Shown in pieces: positions 26,077-33,071 of a DNA stretch of 39,965 bases. The translations under genes were made by a program, and so were the position numbers. Positions within the stretch are counted from its first letter, which is position 1. Every line of letters starts with the position of its first letter. The notes under the pieces were generated by a model. That model saw only the letters and a program-made list of their open reading frames with translations, did no database searches and was not told the DNA's origin. This DNA is from Prochloraceae cyanobacterium (GTDB lineage: Bacteria; Cyanobacteriota; Cyanobacteriia; Cyanobacteriales; JASJDA01): NCBI GenBank assembly GCA_030065265.1, contig JASJCW010000016.1:1-39965 (forward strand), given 5' to 3'.

Positions 26077-26670
26077 TTATCTATATTTTTCTTGTTGCAA
26101 AAAATCGATTATCTCTGGAAAGAAAATATTAAAATCTGCTTCAAAATAAATATAATTATCTTCTAGTTGTTTGAGAGCGTCGCTGACAATAAAAAGATCG
26201 GTATGTTTGTTAGATAATCTTTTTTTGATTCGGGTTAACGTTCTTTCTATTCCCGATATATCGTAATAAGAATCGAGCAGTTTTCGATTTATCATTTGCT
26301 CGATCCTTTGACTGGTTGCGAGGGGAAGCTCGTTTAAATTGTTTTGAAATGAGATGTAAATTTCTTCGGTAAATTCAGACAAAGAAACGGAAGAATATTT
26401 TTGCCAATTTCTGGCCAGTATGTGGTCGTAAAAAATATCTACTAATACCCCAGAATATCTTTTATAGTCGGAAGTTATTCTTGCTTTGCTCTGTTTGACA
26501 ATTAAATGGCGATCGGTAAAGCGATCGATCGCTAAATGAGATTGTATTCCCGAATTAAAACGAGAACTTAACTTTTGTCTGTCTGTTCCTTTTACTAAAT
26601 CTGCAAGAAGATTTCCCAATCGATCTTCTACTGTCGGTTTGGATAAAAATAAATGAGCTAACCAATTCAT
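26077..26670 (-). CDS. acyl-carrier-protein phosphodiesterase-like protein (AcpH family)
   Basis: The 197-residue protein starts MNWLAHLFLSKPTVEDRLGN with LLADLVKG, then IQSHLAIDRFTDRHLIVKQSKAR and YKRYSGVLVDIFYDHILARNW, which are the hallmarks of the AcpH family (formerly DUF479), HD-like hydrolases that remove the phosphopantetheine arm from acyl carrier protein. The conserved His and Asp residues (H21-type SHLAID, DIFYDH) are present. The true substrate in cyanobacteria is not established. It converges on the photolyase gene with only 3 bases between the stops, and its start lies 8 bases from the end of the upstream minus-strand fragment. Confidence 0.85.
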   Translation of the reverse strand: MNWLAHLFLSKPTVEDRLGNLLADLVKGTDRQKLSSRFNSGIQSHLAIDRFTDRHLIVKQSKARITSDYKRYSGVLVDIFYDHILARNWQKYSSVSLSEFTEEIYISFQNNLNELPLATSQRIEQMINRKLLDSYYDISGIERTLTRIKKRLSNKHTDLFIVSDALKQLEDNYIYFEADFNIFFPEIIDFLQQEKYR

Positions 26671-26678
26671 ATTTATAA

Positions 26679-27131
26679 TTATGGATTATTTATCGATCGC
26701 ATTTTAATACCATTTTTCAAAAGTAATAACAGACTCGATCGACCTCGAGAATTAGATGATTTTAATATCTTTCTAATTGAACGAATATGCTCTTGAAAAT
26801 GACTGTAATAATAAAAATGATAATGCCATTTTGCATCATCTAAACTCGTGTAATCTAAACACCATTTTACTCGCTGAAGATCTCCCAAAATATCAGCAAG
26901 ATCGTCAACTCCATCCAACCAGTCGTCATCGATTTCTTTCAATCCAAGATAAGGACATGACAATGAAACAAATTCTCTTCTTTTTTGATAACTCATTTGT
27001 TGTGGATCCGAATCTTCGTAACAATTAGATTCTTGAGGTATTTCTTTTTCTAAAATATCTAACCATTGCCATAACTCAGCGCGATCGATAAATTCAAGAA
27101 GTGCAAAAATTGCATATAACTTCAGACTTAT
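26679..27131 (-). pseudogene. DUF5063-like protein, probably truncated at the N-terminus
   Basis: From the only ATG (26996) the product has 105 residues, but the same frame continues upstream without a stop to 27131 and encodes sensible sequence (LYAIFALLEFIDRAELWQWL) with no ATG, GTG or TTG start before the stop at 27132-27134. The C-terminal part (GVDDLADILGDLQRV, then DDAKWHYHFYYYSHFQEHIRSI) resembles the end of DUF5063 proteins (DLADIY.DL...A.W...F...W..H). The function of the family is unknown. The missing N-terminus where the RNA-repair promoter begins suggests a rearrangement at that border. A short functional protein from 26996 is the alternative. Confidence 0.5.
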
Positions 27132-27157
27132 TTAATGCGCTAGCTGTTTTTAAGTAT

Positions 27158-27192
27158 TATACTTGTAATACGACGTTTATGTTACAAGTATA
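27158..27192 (+). promoter_or_regulatory. perfect 11-base inverted repeat at the start of the RNA-repair cluster
   Basis: TATACTTGTAA (27158-27168) and TTACAAGTATA (27182-27192) are exact inverted repeats around a 13-base spacer, ending at the base before the GTG start codon of the first nucleotidyltransferase gene. The left arm contains a -10-like TATACT and the longer motif TATACTTGTAATAC, shared with the sites at 28957 and 31994. It is a strong candidate for an operator or promoter; an RNA hairpin over the start codon is a second possibility. Confidence 0.65.
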
Positions 27193-28116
27193 GTGAATCC
27201 TAATTTAATTATTCCGGTTGGCACTCAAGTAGTCAGTCGCATTGAAATTAAAGGTAAACAAGGTCAAAGAATCTGTTTAGAGGGTGCAGTAGGAGTCATT
27301 ACCAAAGCACCTACAGACAATTCTCACTCATATCGAGTCCGTTTACCTAATAATACCGAGGTTACTTTACGTCGTCACGAATTCAGCATTCGCAAACATT
27401 TTCAAAAAGAGGGATTACAAAATTCACAGGATATGCTGGCTGAATTAAACCTCTATGAAAGTGTAATTTTTCGCTGCGTGGTCGGTTCGGTTGCTTTTGG
27501 GTTAAATAACGAAAATTCGGACATCGATCGCCGAGGCATTTATTTACCCCCGGCCGAACTTCATTGGTCATTGTACGGCATTCCAGAGCAGTTAGAGAAC
27601 AACGAAAAACAAGAGTGTTATTGGGAATTGCAAAAGTTTATTATTTTGGCGTTAAAAGCTAATCCAAATGTTTTGGAATGTTTGTACGCCCCAATGGTAG
27701 AAAAAGCCGATCTAATTGCCGAAGAATTGTTAGCAAAGCGGGAGATGTTTTTATCTAAATTGGTTTATCAAACCTATAACGGTTATGTAATGTCTCAGTT
27801 TAAAAAAATGGAGCAAGATTTAAGAAATCAAGGAGAGATTAGATTAAAACACGCAATGCATTTAATTCGTCTTTTATTGTCGGGAATTACGGTTTTAAAA
27901 GAGGGATTTGTTCCGGTAAAAGTAGAAAAATATCGCGATCGCTTGCTAGCGATTCGTAACGGAGAAATGGCTTGGGAGGAAGTAAATGATTGGCGATTGG
28001 ATTTACATCAAGATTTCGATAATGCTTTTAGTAATACTAAGTTGCCCGATCGCCCCGATTACGAACAAGCAAATCAATTTTTAGTGCGATCGCGCCGAAA
28101 AATGGTGTCATCTTAA
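27193..28116 (+). CDS. RlaP-type pol-beta nucleotidyltransferase with an N-terminal SH3-like domain
   Basis: The 307-residue protein has an N-terminal beta-rich region (residues about 8-68: IPVGTQVVSRIEIKGKQG..., GAVGVITKAP, YRVRLPNNTEVTLRRHEF) resembling a KOW/SH3-like barrel, then a nucleotidyltransferase domain with GSVAFGLNNENSDIDRRGIY: GS plus the metal-binding D110 and D112. A third acidic residue lies in QECYWELQKF, and NPNVLECLYAP plus LKHAMHLIRLLL are typical of the RlaP/COG3541 family, named for RNA-repair context. The start is GTG directly after an inverted repeat, with no Shine-Dalgarno sequence, so a short or absent leader is likely. Template-independent nucleotide transfer to RNA is inferred from family and neighbours. 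Confidence 0.85.
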   Translation: MNPNLIIPVGTQVVSRIEIKGKQGQRICLEGAVGVITKAPTDNSHSYRVRLPNNTEVTLRRHEFSIRKHFQKEGLQNSQDMLAELNLYESVIFRCVVGSVAFGLNNENSDIDRRGIYLPPAELHWSLYGIPEQLENNEKQECYWELQKFIILALKANPNVLECLYAPMVEKADLIAEELLAKREMFLSKLVYQTYNGYVMSQFKKMEQDLRNQGEIRLKHAMHLIRLLLSGITVLKEGFVPVKVEKYRDRLLAIRNGEMAWEEVNDWRLDLHQDFDNAFSNTKLPDRPDYEQANQFLVRSRRKMVSS

Positions 28117-28214
28117 ACAGAGGTCAGGGTTTTTTAAATTTAGAATTGCTCTAATAATATCAAATTACTAAAATGAATTTTTGACTTTTGTTCGGATAGT
28201 TAAAATGCTTAAAA

Positions 28215-28553
28215 TTAGCGAGCATTGTAACCCAATTGGTTTAACTTATCGATAATTTTCTCGCGATGATCGCCTTGAATTTCGAGGGTCATTTCTTTAA
28301 CAGTACCACCAGCACCGCATAAACCTTTTAATTGTTTCAAAAGTTTAGTCAGGGTTTCTGGTTTGGATTGAAAACCGGAGACAATAGTAACTGTTTTACC
28401 TTTGCGACCTTTTCTAGAAGATTGTACCCGAATTTTTTGTTGAGAAGGAGGTAATTCTTGAATAGCGCGTTCAAAAGCTGCAGAATTGGAATTATTGCCA
28501 AATTCAGAATAGACAACTCGATCTCGATCTTTTGCATCTTTACGTTTGGACAT
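28215..28553 (-). CDS. SUI1/eIF1-like translation factor (YciH family)
   Basis: The 112-residue protein, starting at the ATG at 28553 (MSKRKDAKDRDRVVYSEFG), has the eIF1 fold signature in its second half: GRKGKTVTIVSGFQ, LLKQLKGLCGAGGTVKEMTLEIQGDH (given as its start LLKQLKGLCGAGGT), and REKIIDKLNQLGY. Bacterial YciH proteins bind the small ribosomal subunit and influence start selection, mostly under stress. An ATG 18 bases further upstream (28571) is possible but gives an unusual hydrophobic lead. It is on the opposite strand within the RNA-repair region and I see no functional tie to it. Confidence 0.92.
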   Translation of the reverse strand: MSKRKDAKDRDRVVYSEFGNNSNSAAFERAIQELPPSQQKIRVQSSRKGRKGKTVTIVSGFQSKPETLTKLLKQLKGLCGAGGTVKEMTLEIQGDHREKIIDKLNQLGYNAR

Positions 28554-28599
28554 AAATAAGGATATTTTCAAAATAACTGTACAGATTATTATATGGCTT

Positions 28600-28950
28600 A
28601 TGACTAATGCAATGATGGTAATTTTTCCTTATCGTTATGAAGATACTTGGGTATTTGATGACGATCGAGTTGGTTTAGAAAGAGAGCCTTTTGTTTCTGG
28701 AGTACCCGAGATGATAGACATTTTAGTTAAAGATATTCCCAATGCAGAAAAAGGATTTAAACTATTTTTTTCTGCTAATCCTTTCCCTGGTTATCAAGCA
28801 GAATTTAATCGAGTAAGAGAAGAGTATGGCGGACATTGGTATCGTTGGGAAAAATACAGTTTAGAAGGGTGGTTGTGTCCGGCTTTATTTAAGTATTTTG
28901 CAGTAGCACCAGAAAAGCTTTATTGTCAGGCTAAAAAACTCGGTTCTTAA
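28600..28950 (+). CDS. DUF6717-like small protein
   Basis: The product reads MMVIFPYRYEDTWVFDDDRVGLEREPFVSG, then IDILVKDIPNAEKGFKLFFSANPFPGYQ, GHWYRWEKYSLEGWLCPALFKYF; to my recollection this matches the DUF6717 family, whose function is unknown. The start is uncertain: ATG codons at 28600, 28612 and 28615 are all possible, and none has a good ribosome-binding site. The frame opens at 28546, which would overlap the divergent SUI1-like gene. It is transcribed toward the second nucleotidyltransferase gene, but a promoter-like motif lies between. Confidence 0.7.
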   Translation: MTNAMMVIFPYRYEDTWVFDDDRVGLEREPFVSGVPEMIDILVKDIPNAEKGFKLFFSANPFPGYQAEFNRVREEYGGHWYRWEKYSLEGWLCPALFKYFAVAPEKLYCQAKKLGS

Positions 28951-28956
28951 TTTTTA

Positions 28957-28984
28957 TATATTGTGTCAATACTAATATTGGCAC
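28957..28984 (+). promoter_or_regulatory. promoter-like dyad before the second nucleotidyltransferase gene
   Basis: GTGTCAATA (28963-28971) and TATTGGCAC (28976-28984) form an inverted repeat with one mismatch and a 4-base centre. It overlaps TATATTGTGTCAATAC (28957-28972), which resembles the motifs at 27158 and 31994. The motif ends 34 bases before the ATG at 29006, a distance that fits a -10 element. Confidence 0.55.
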
Positions 28985-29005
28985 TACGATATACATCAAT
29001 AAATT

Positions 29006-29758
29006 ATGAAAGGAAATAAGTTAAAAAAGATCGTTAGTAACCAACCATATCCGTTATTATTTACTACTATTAGCGGCGCGCATTTGTATGGGTTTCCATC
29101 TCATGATTCTGATTTCGATCTGCGAGGAGTTCATATTTTACCGATTAAAGAAGCGATCGGATTAAATGATATTTCTGAGACGATCGAATTAAATGAAATT
29201 CAAGATAATCTTGAAATCGATTTAGTTACTCACGACGTGAAAAAGTTTTTTAGTCTATTGCTGCAAAGAAATGGCAATGTTTTAGAACAGTTATATTCGC
29301 CGTTAATTTTACAAACAACACCAGAACACAAAGAATTAAAAGAAATAGCTAATAATTGTCTTACTCGAGATCGCGCTTATCATTATTTAGGATTTGCTAA
29401 ATCTCAATGGCAGTTATTTATACAAGCAGAACAAAAAAAGGTCAAACCACTTTTATATGTATATCGAGTTTTGCTGACGGGAATTTATTTAATGAATCGG
29501 GGAATAGTAGAAGCTAACTTAAATCAACTCAACGAAGAATTTAAATTATCCTATCTTGACGATCTAATTGCTAAAAAATCAGCAGGAAAAGAAAGGACAA
29601 TTATAGAAAATGCTGACATCAATTTTTATCAGCAAGAATACCAACGATTAACGACTGAATTAGAAACGGCTTTTGAGAACAGTAAATTACCAGAAGTAGC
29701 AACAGCCAAACCAGCTTTAAACGACTTATTAATTAGACTGCGAATGAAAACTATTTAA
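29006..29758 (+). CDS. RlaP-type pol-beta nucleotidyltransferase (second copy)
   Basis: The 250-residue protein lacks the N-terminal barrel of the first copy and starts almost at the catalytic domain: SGAHLYGFPSHDSDFDLRGVH with D36 and D38 as metal ligands, a third acidic residue in LEIDLVTHDVKKFF, and NGNVLEQLYSPLIL, matching NPNVLECLYAP of copy 1. A helical C-terminal part follows (KPLLYVYRVLLTGIYLMNRG). Sequence similarity with copy 1 is limited to the motifs, so these are distinct subfamilies rather than a recent duplication. It heads a run of four tightly spaced genes (gaps 4 and 11 bases, then an overlap). Likely role: nucleotide addition to RNA ends; substrate unknown. Confidence 0.85.
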   Translation: MKGNKLKKIVSNQPYPLLFTTISGAHLYGFPSHDSDFDLRGVHILPIKEAIGLNDISETIELNEIQDNLEIDLVTHDVKKFFSLLLQRNGNVLEQLYSPLILQTTPEHKELKEIANNCLTRDRAYHYLGFAKSQWQLFIQAEQKKVKPLLYVYRVLLTGIYLMNRGIVEANLNQLNEEFKLSYLDDLIAKKSAGKERTIIENADINFYQQEYQRLTTELETAFENSKLPEVATAKPALNDLLIRLRMKTI

Positions 29759-29762
29759 AAAA

Positions 29763-30749
29763 ATGGGCGGAAACTTATTTAAACTTGGTAGAATTACACA
29801 AGACAAATACATAAAAATCGAAACGGAAATTAGACAATATTTAGATAAAAAATTAGGTCAAGCTTATCACATTCCGAGATATTATGCTGATAAAGCAGAC
29901 TTTGGCGATTTGGATCTTATTATTAACAGTGATGCATTAGCAGATAATTGGGAAGAAGTTCGCCAAGAAATAGTTCAAGATTTAAAAATTGAGAAATATA
30001 AATCGAACGGTAGAGTATTTTCTACTGTTTATCAAAATTTTCAAGTAGATTATTTTACGACTTCAGATGAATTCTTTGAAAGTACCTATAATTATTTATC
30101 TTTTAACGATCTGGGTAATTTAATCGGCAAAATTTGTCACCGTTTTAATTTAAAATATGGCGAACGAGGATTAGCTTATGTTTATCGTCGCGAATTGGGT
30201 AACTATAAAAAAGATTTAACCGTAACTACTGATTTTAAAGAAATTTGTGATTTTTTAAAACTCAATTACGATCGATGGAAAAAAGGCTTTAATAGTTTAG
30301 AAGAAATTTATCGATGGGCGATCGCATCTCCTTATTTTTCAGTCGAACCTTATTTAATGCGATCGACTAGTTTAAATAATAGAATCAAAAATCGCCCGAC
30401 AATTCAAAAATTTATCGAATACATCGAGAAAAATAAGATTACTAAGACCTACAATTATCTCGAAAATAGAGCTGAATATATTCCTTTAATCGATCGCAGT
30501 TTTCCGCAAGCTAATTTAATCGAGAAAATTGAACGAGAAAAGAGCGAAGAAGAAATAACAAAACAGATAATAGCTAAATTTAGCGGCAAATTGGTTATAA
30601 AATTAATCCCAGAATTGCAAGGAAAAGAATTAGGAGAATTTATCGTCAGTTTTAAAAATAAGTTTGAAGATTTTAGGAGCTTTGTTTTAGCAAATAGTCA
30701 AGAAGAGATCGATCGCCAGATCTTGGAATACTATCAAATTTGGAAGTAA
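29763..30749 (+). CDS. third pol-beta-superfamily nucleotidyltransferase
   Basis: I do not recognise a named family, but the catalytic pattern is clear in 328 residues: ADFGDLDLII gives D49 and D51, and the strand VYQNFQVDYFTT gives the third acid D96, as in pol-beta nucleotidyltransferases. Unlike most, the region before the first acids lacks the usual GS motif. A mostly helical C-terminal half follows. Near the end, KFSGKLVIKLIPELQGKELG resembles the short helix-turn of CCA-adding enzymes and poly(A) polymerases (where PGPxIG is typical); this resemblance is by eye. It starts 4 bases after the upstream stop, so translation is likely coupled. Confidence 0.7.
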   Translation: MGGNLFKLGRITQDKYIKIETEIRQYLDKKLGQAYHIPRYYADKADFGDLDLIINSDALADNWEEVRQEIVQDLKIEKYKSNGRVFSTVYQNFQVDYFTTSDEFFESTYNYLSFNDLGNLIGKICHRFNLKYGERGLAYVYRRELGNYKKDLTVTTDFKEICDFLKLNYDRWKKGFNSLEEIYRWAIASPYFSVEPYLMRSTSLNNRIKNRPTIQKFIEYIEKNKITKTYNYLENRAEYIPLIDRSFPQANLIEKIEREKSEEEITKQIIAKFSGKLVIKLIPELQGKELGEFIVSFKNKFEDFRSFVLANSQEEIDRQILEYYQIWK

Positions 30750-30760
30750 TTAAATAACTT

Positions 30761-31210
30761 ATGGAAGCAGTTATATTTATCGGGATTCAAGCATCAGGTA
30801 AATCTACTTTTTATCGCGAACATTTTTTTAACACCCACATTCGCGTCAATTTAGATATGCTCAAAACTCGACATCGAGAAAAGGTGATCTTTCAAGCCTG
30901 TTTGCAAGCAAAACAAAATTTTGTCATCGATAATACTAACCCGACGGTAGCAGACAGACAGCGTTATATCCCCGCAGCAAAAGAAAAAAAATTTACTATT
31001 ATTGTTTACTATTTTCCTCCAAATTTACAAGCCTGTAAGCGCAGAAACGAAGCAAGATCTCAAAAGGAAAAGATTCCTGTAGTCGGGATTATCTCTACTT
31101 ACAATAAACTAGAAAAACCCAGTTATCAAGAAGGATGCGATGGCATTTATACAGTAAAAATAGCTCCAAACCGTTCATTTATTGTCGAGGATTATAAAAA
31201 TGAAATTTGA
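30761..31210 (+). CDS. polynucleotide-kinase-like P-loop ATPase
   Basis: The 149-residue protein starts MEAVIFIGIQASGKSTFYRE: Walker A at residues 8-16 (GIQASGKST) at the very N-terminus. RVNLDMLKTR corresponds to the substrate-binding R-x-N/D-D region of T4 polynucleotide kinase-like enzymes, NFVIDNTNPTVADRQRYI matches the conserved VxDNTN segment of this AAA_33/zeta-like kinase group, and ACKRRNEAR gives the lid arginines. The likely reaction is ATP-dependent 5'-phosphorylation of RNA ends before ligation. There is no 3'-phosphatase domain in the protein, in contrast to T4 Pnkp; the HAD gene at 33072-33654 could supply it. Confidence 0.82.
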   Translation: MEAVIFIGIQASGKSTFYREHFFNTHIRVNLDMLKTRHREKVIFQACLQAKQNFVIDNTNPTVADRQRYIPAAKEKKFTIIVYYFPPNLQACKRRNEARSQKEKIPVVGIISTYNKLEKPSYQEGCDGIYTVKIAPNRSFIVEDYKNEI

Positions 31211-31961
31211 CGAATTAGATGCAAAAATGCGAATTTACGAAACTCACAGCGATTATTGTGTTTTACCAGGAATTTATCTGGTCGCTAGACTGGATAGCCG
31301 CAATTTTACCCGTCTGACTAAAGAAGTATATAAATTTAAAACACCTTACGACGAAAAATTTAGAAACTATATTATAGAAACTACAGAACATTTAATGAAC
31401 TGCGGTTTTAAAGTTATCTATGGCTACACTCAAAGCGATGAAATATCCTTACTGTTCGATTTAGAAACAGAAACCTTTAACCGCAAATTAAGAAAATTTA
31501 ATTCTATTTTAGCCGGAGTTGCTAGCGCGAAATTCTCCTTATTATTAGGAAATATGGCTACTTTTGATTGTCGAATTTGCCAGTTACCAAATATAGAAAT
31601 AGTTAGAGATTATTTTAACTGGAGACAAGCAGATGCACATAGAAATTCTCTCAATTCCCATTGTTATTGGTCTTTGCGTCGAGATGGTAAAACTGCCAGA
31701 AAAGCTACTTCAATCATGAATCAAATGTCTGTAGCAGATAAAAACGAACTATTATTTCAATACGGGATTAACTTTAACGATCTTCCTAATTGGGAAAAAA
31801 GAGGAGTAGGACTTTATTGGGAAGAGTACGAAAAAATAGGACACAACCCAATTACTGGGAAAAATATTACTACAATAAGAAATTCTATCAAACGAGATTT
31901 AAACTTACCCATCAAAGATGAATATAGCAATTTTATCGCCGGATTAATTGCTGAAAATTAA
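31200..31961 (+). CDS. Thg1-like tRNA 3'-5' polymerase (TLP)
   Basis: Thg1-family enzymes add nucleotides to RNA 5' ends in the 3'-5' direction; bacterial members repair 5'-truncated tRNAs. The ATG at 31200 gives 253 residues, overlapping the kinase gene by 11 bases. Family motifs: VARLDSRNFTRLTK with the metal ligand D32 (DGR in most members, DSR here), YTQSDEISLLF with D80 and E81, FDCRICQLPN, YFNWRQADAHRNSLN, YWSLRR, ADKNELLFQYGINFNDLP, and RGVGLYW, which line up closely with human THG1L. A TTG 18 bases upstream is a less likely start. The assignment is strong; the substrate in this organism is inference. Confidence 0.93.
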   Translation: MKFDELDAKMRIYETHSDYCVLPGIYLVARLDSRNFTRLTKEVYKFKTPYDEKFRNYIIETTEHLMNCGFKVIYGYTQSDEISLLFDLETETFNRKLRKFNSILAGVASAKFSLLLGNMATFDCRICQLPNIEIVRDYFNWRQADAHRNSLNSHCYWSLRRDGKTARKATSIMNQMSVADKNELLFQYGINFNDLPNWEKRGVGLYWEEYEKIGHNPITGKNITTIRNSIKRDLNLPIKDEYSNFIAGLIAEN

Positions 31962-31993
31962 ATTTATTTTTTAAGAATGCGATCGCCTTAAAC

Positions 31994-32010
31994 TATATTG
32001 TAATACAATA
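31994..32010 (+). promoter_or_regulatory. 15-base palindrome before the RNA ligase gene
   Basis: TATTGTA-A-TACAATA (31996-32010) is a perfect palindrome around one central base. It lies inside TATATTGTAATAC (31994-32006), the same motif found before the two other repair transcription units, and ends 28 bases before the ATG at 32039. It could give the ligase gene its own promoter and operator within the 77-base gap after the Thg1-like gene. Confidence 0.6.
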
Positions 32011-32038
32011 AAATACATAATGAGGCATATTTGTATAA

Positions 32039-33064
32039 ATGGCTGAATTTCGAGTTATCAAAGCTAAAGTTAAAGTATTTCCTCACCCCAATGCTGAAAG
32101 GCTAGAATTGCTCAAAATAGGAACATTTCAAGCTGTAGTGGAAAAGGAAGTTTATCAAGATGGCGACACGGTAATATTTGCACCGGAAAAATCAATTCTC
32201 CCAGACCAACTGGCTGAAGATTATCGTAAATATCTCAGAGGGGCAGAAAAAAATCGAGTCGGAACGATCCGTTTGCGCGGTCAATTATCTATGGGTGTAA
32301 TTATTCCTTTGCAAAGAGTAGATCCCAGAAATAATTTACCATTAGATGAAGATATTTCCGAGCAGTTAGGTATTATCAAATACGAGCCGCCAATTCCTCA
32401 AAATTTAGCTGGAGAAGTAAGACCAGTCTTAGATTTTGCTTATGTAACTAAACATGATGTCGAACAATTTAGGATTTATGCCGACAATTTTATTCCTCAA
32501 GAATCGGTTATCGTGACAGAAAAGATTCACGGCTCTCAAGTAGTTTATTTTCGCAATAAAAATGGGGAAATTGCTGTTAGTTCTAAAGGAATGCTGCGAC
32601 GAGGTTTAACCTTAGAACAAAGCAACGATAACTTTTATTGGAATGCAGGATACAATCTCAATATTTTTGAAACTTTAGCGGTTTTATTTCCCGATCGTGA
32701 CGTGCAACTGTTCGGTGAAGTAGTTCCGATCCAAAAAGGCTTTAATTATGGTTTTAGAAAACCATCTGCTTTATTTTATAAATTGGTTGTAGACGGTCGC
32801 ATTTTTCCATATCAAGAAGTGCCAGAAAAAATTAAAATTAACTGGGTGCCAATTTTATATCAAGGAGAATACGATCTAGATAAAATAGTTAAACTCTGCG
32901 AAAAAATTAAATATGAAACAGTATCGGGAAAAAAATTACACATTAGTGAAGGAGGAGTAATAGCTCCGATCGCACCTCGATATAGTTGCGAGGGTTTCGA
33001 TCTTCAGCTCAAAATTATTGCTAAAGCTTATGCCAAAATTGAAGACGATGAAGCGTTTTCTTAA
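32039..33064 (+). CDS. ATP-dependent RNA ligase, Deinococcus DRB0094 type
   Basis: The 341-residue ligase has an N-terminal OB-like domain (about 1-115: RVIKAKVKVFPHPNAERLELLKIG, given by its ends RVIKAK and LELLKIG; YQDGDTVIFAPEKSILP; IRLRGQLSMGVIIPL) and a nucleotidyltransferase domain. Motif I is VTEKIHGSQ with the adenylated K162; motif IIIa is near LFGEVVPIQKGFNYG; motif IV is SEGGVIAP at about residue 303; motif V is LQLKIIAKAY at about 323. This is the organisation of DraRnl, which prefers breaks where the 3'-OH strand is RNA. It is the sealing enzyme of the cluster and closes its plus-strand part. Confidence 0.93.
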   Translation: MAEFRVIKAKVKVFPHPNAERLELLKIGTFQAVVEKEVYQDGDTVIFAPEKSILPDQLAEDYRKYLRGAEKNRVGTIRLRGQLSMGVIIPLQRVDPRNNLPLDEDISEQLGIIKYEPPIPQNLAGEVRPVLDFAYVTKHDVEQFRIYADNFIPQESVIVTEKIHGSQVVYFRNKNGEIAVSSKGMLRRGLTLEQSNDNFYWNAGYNLNIFETLAVLFPDRDVQLFGEVVPIQKGFNYGFRKPSALFYKLVVDGRIFPYQEVPEKIKINWVPILYQGEYDLDKIVKLCEKIKYETVSGKKLHISEGGVIAPIAPRYSCEGFDLQLKIIAKAYAKIEDDEAFS

Positions 33065-33071
33065 CAACAAA

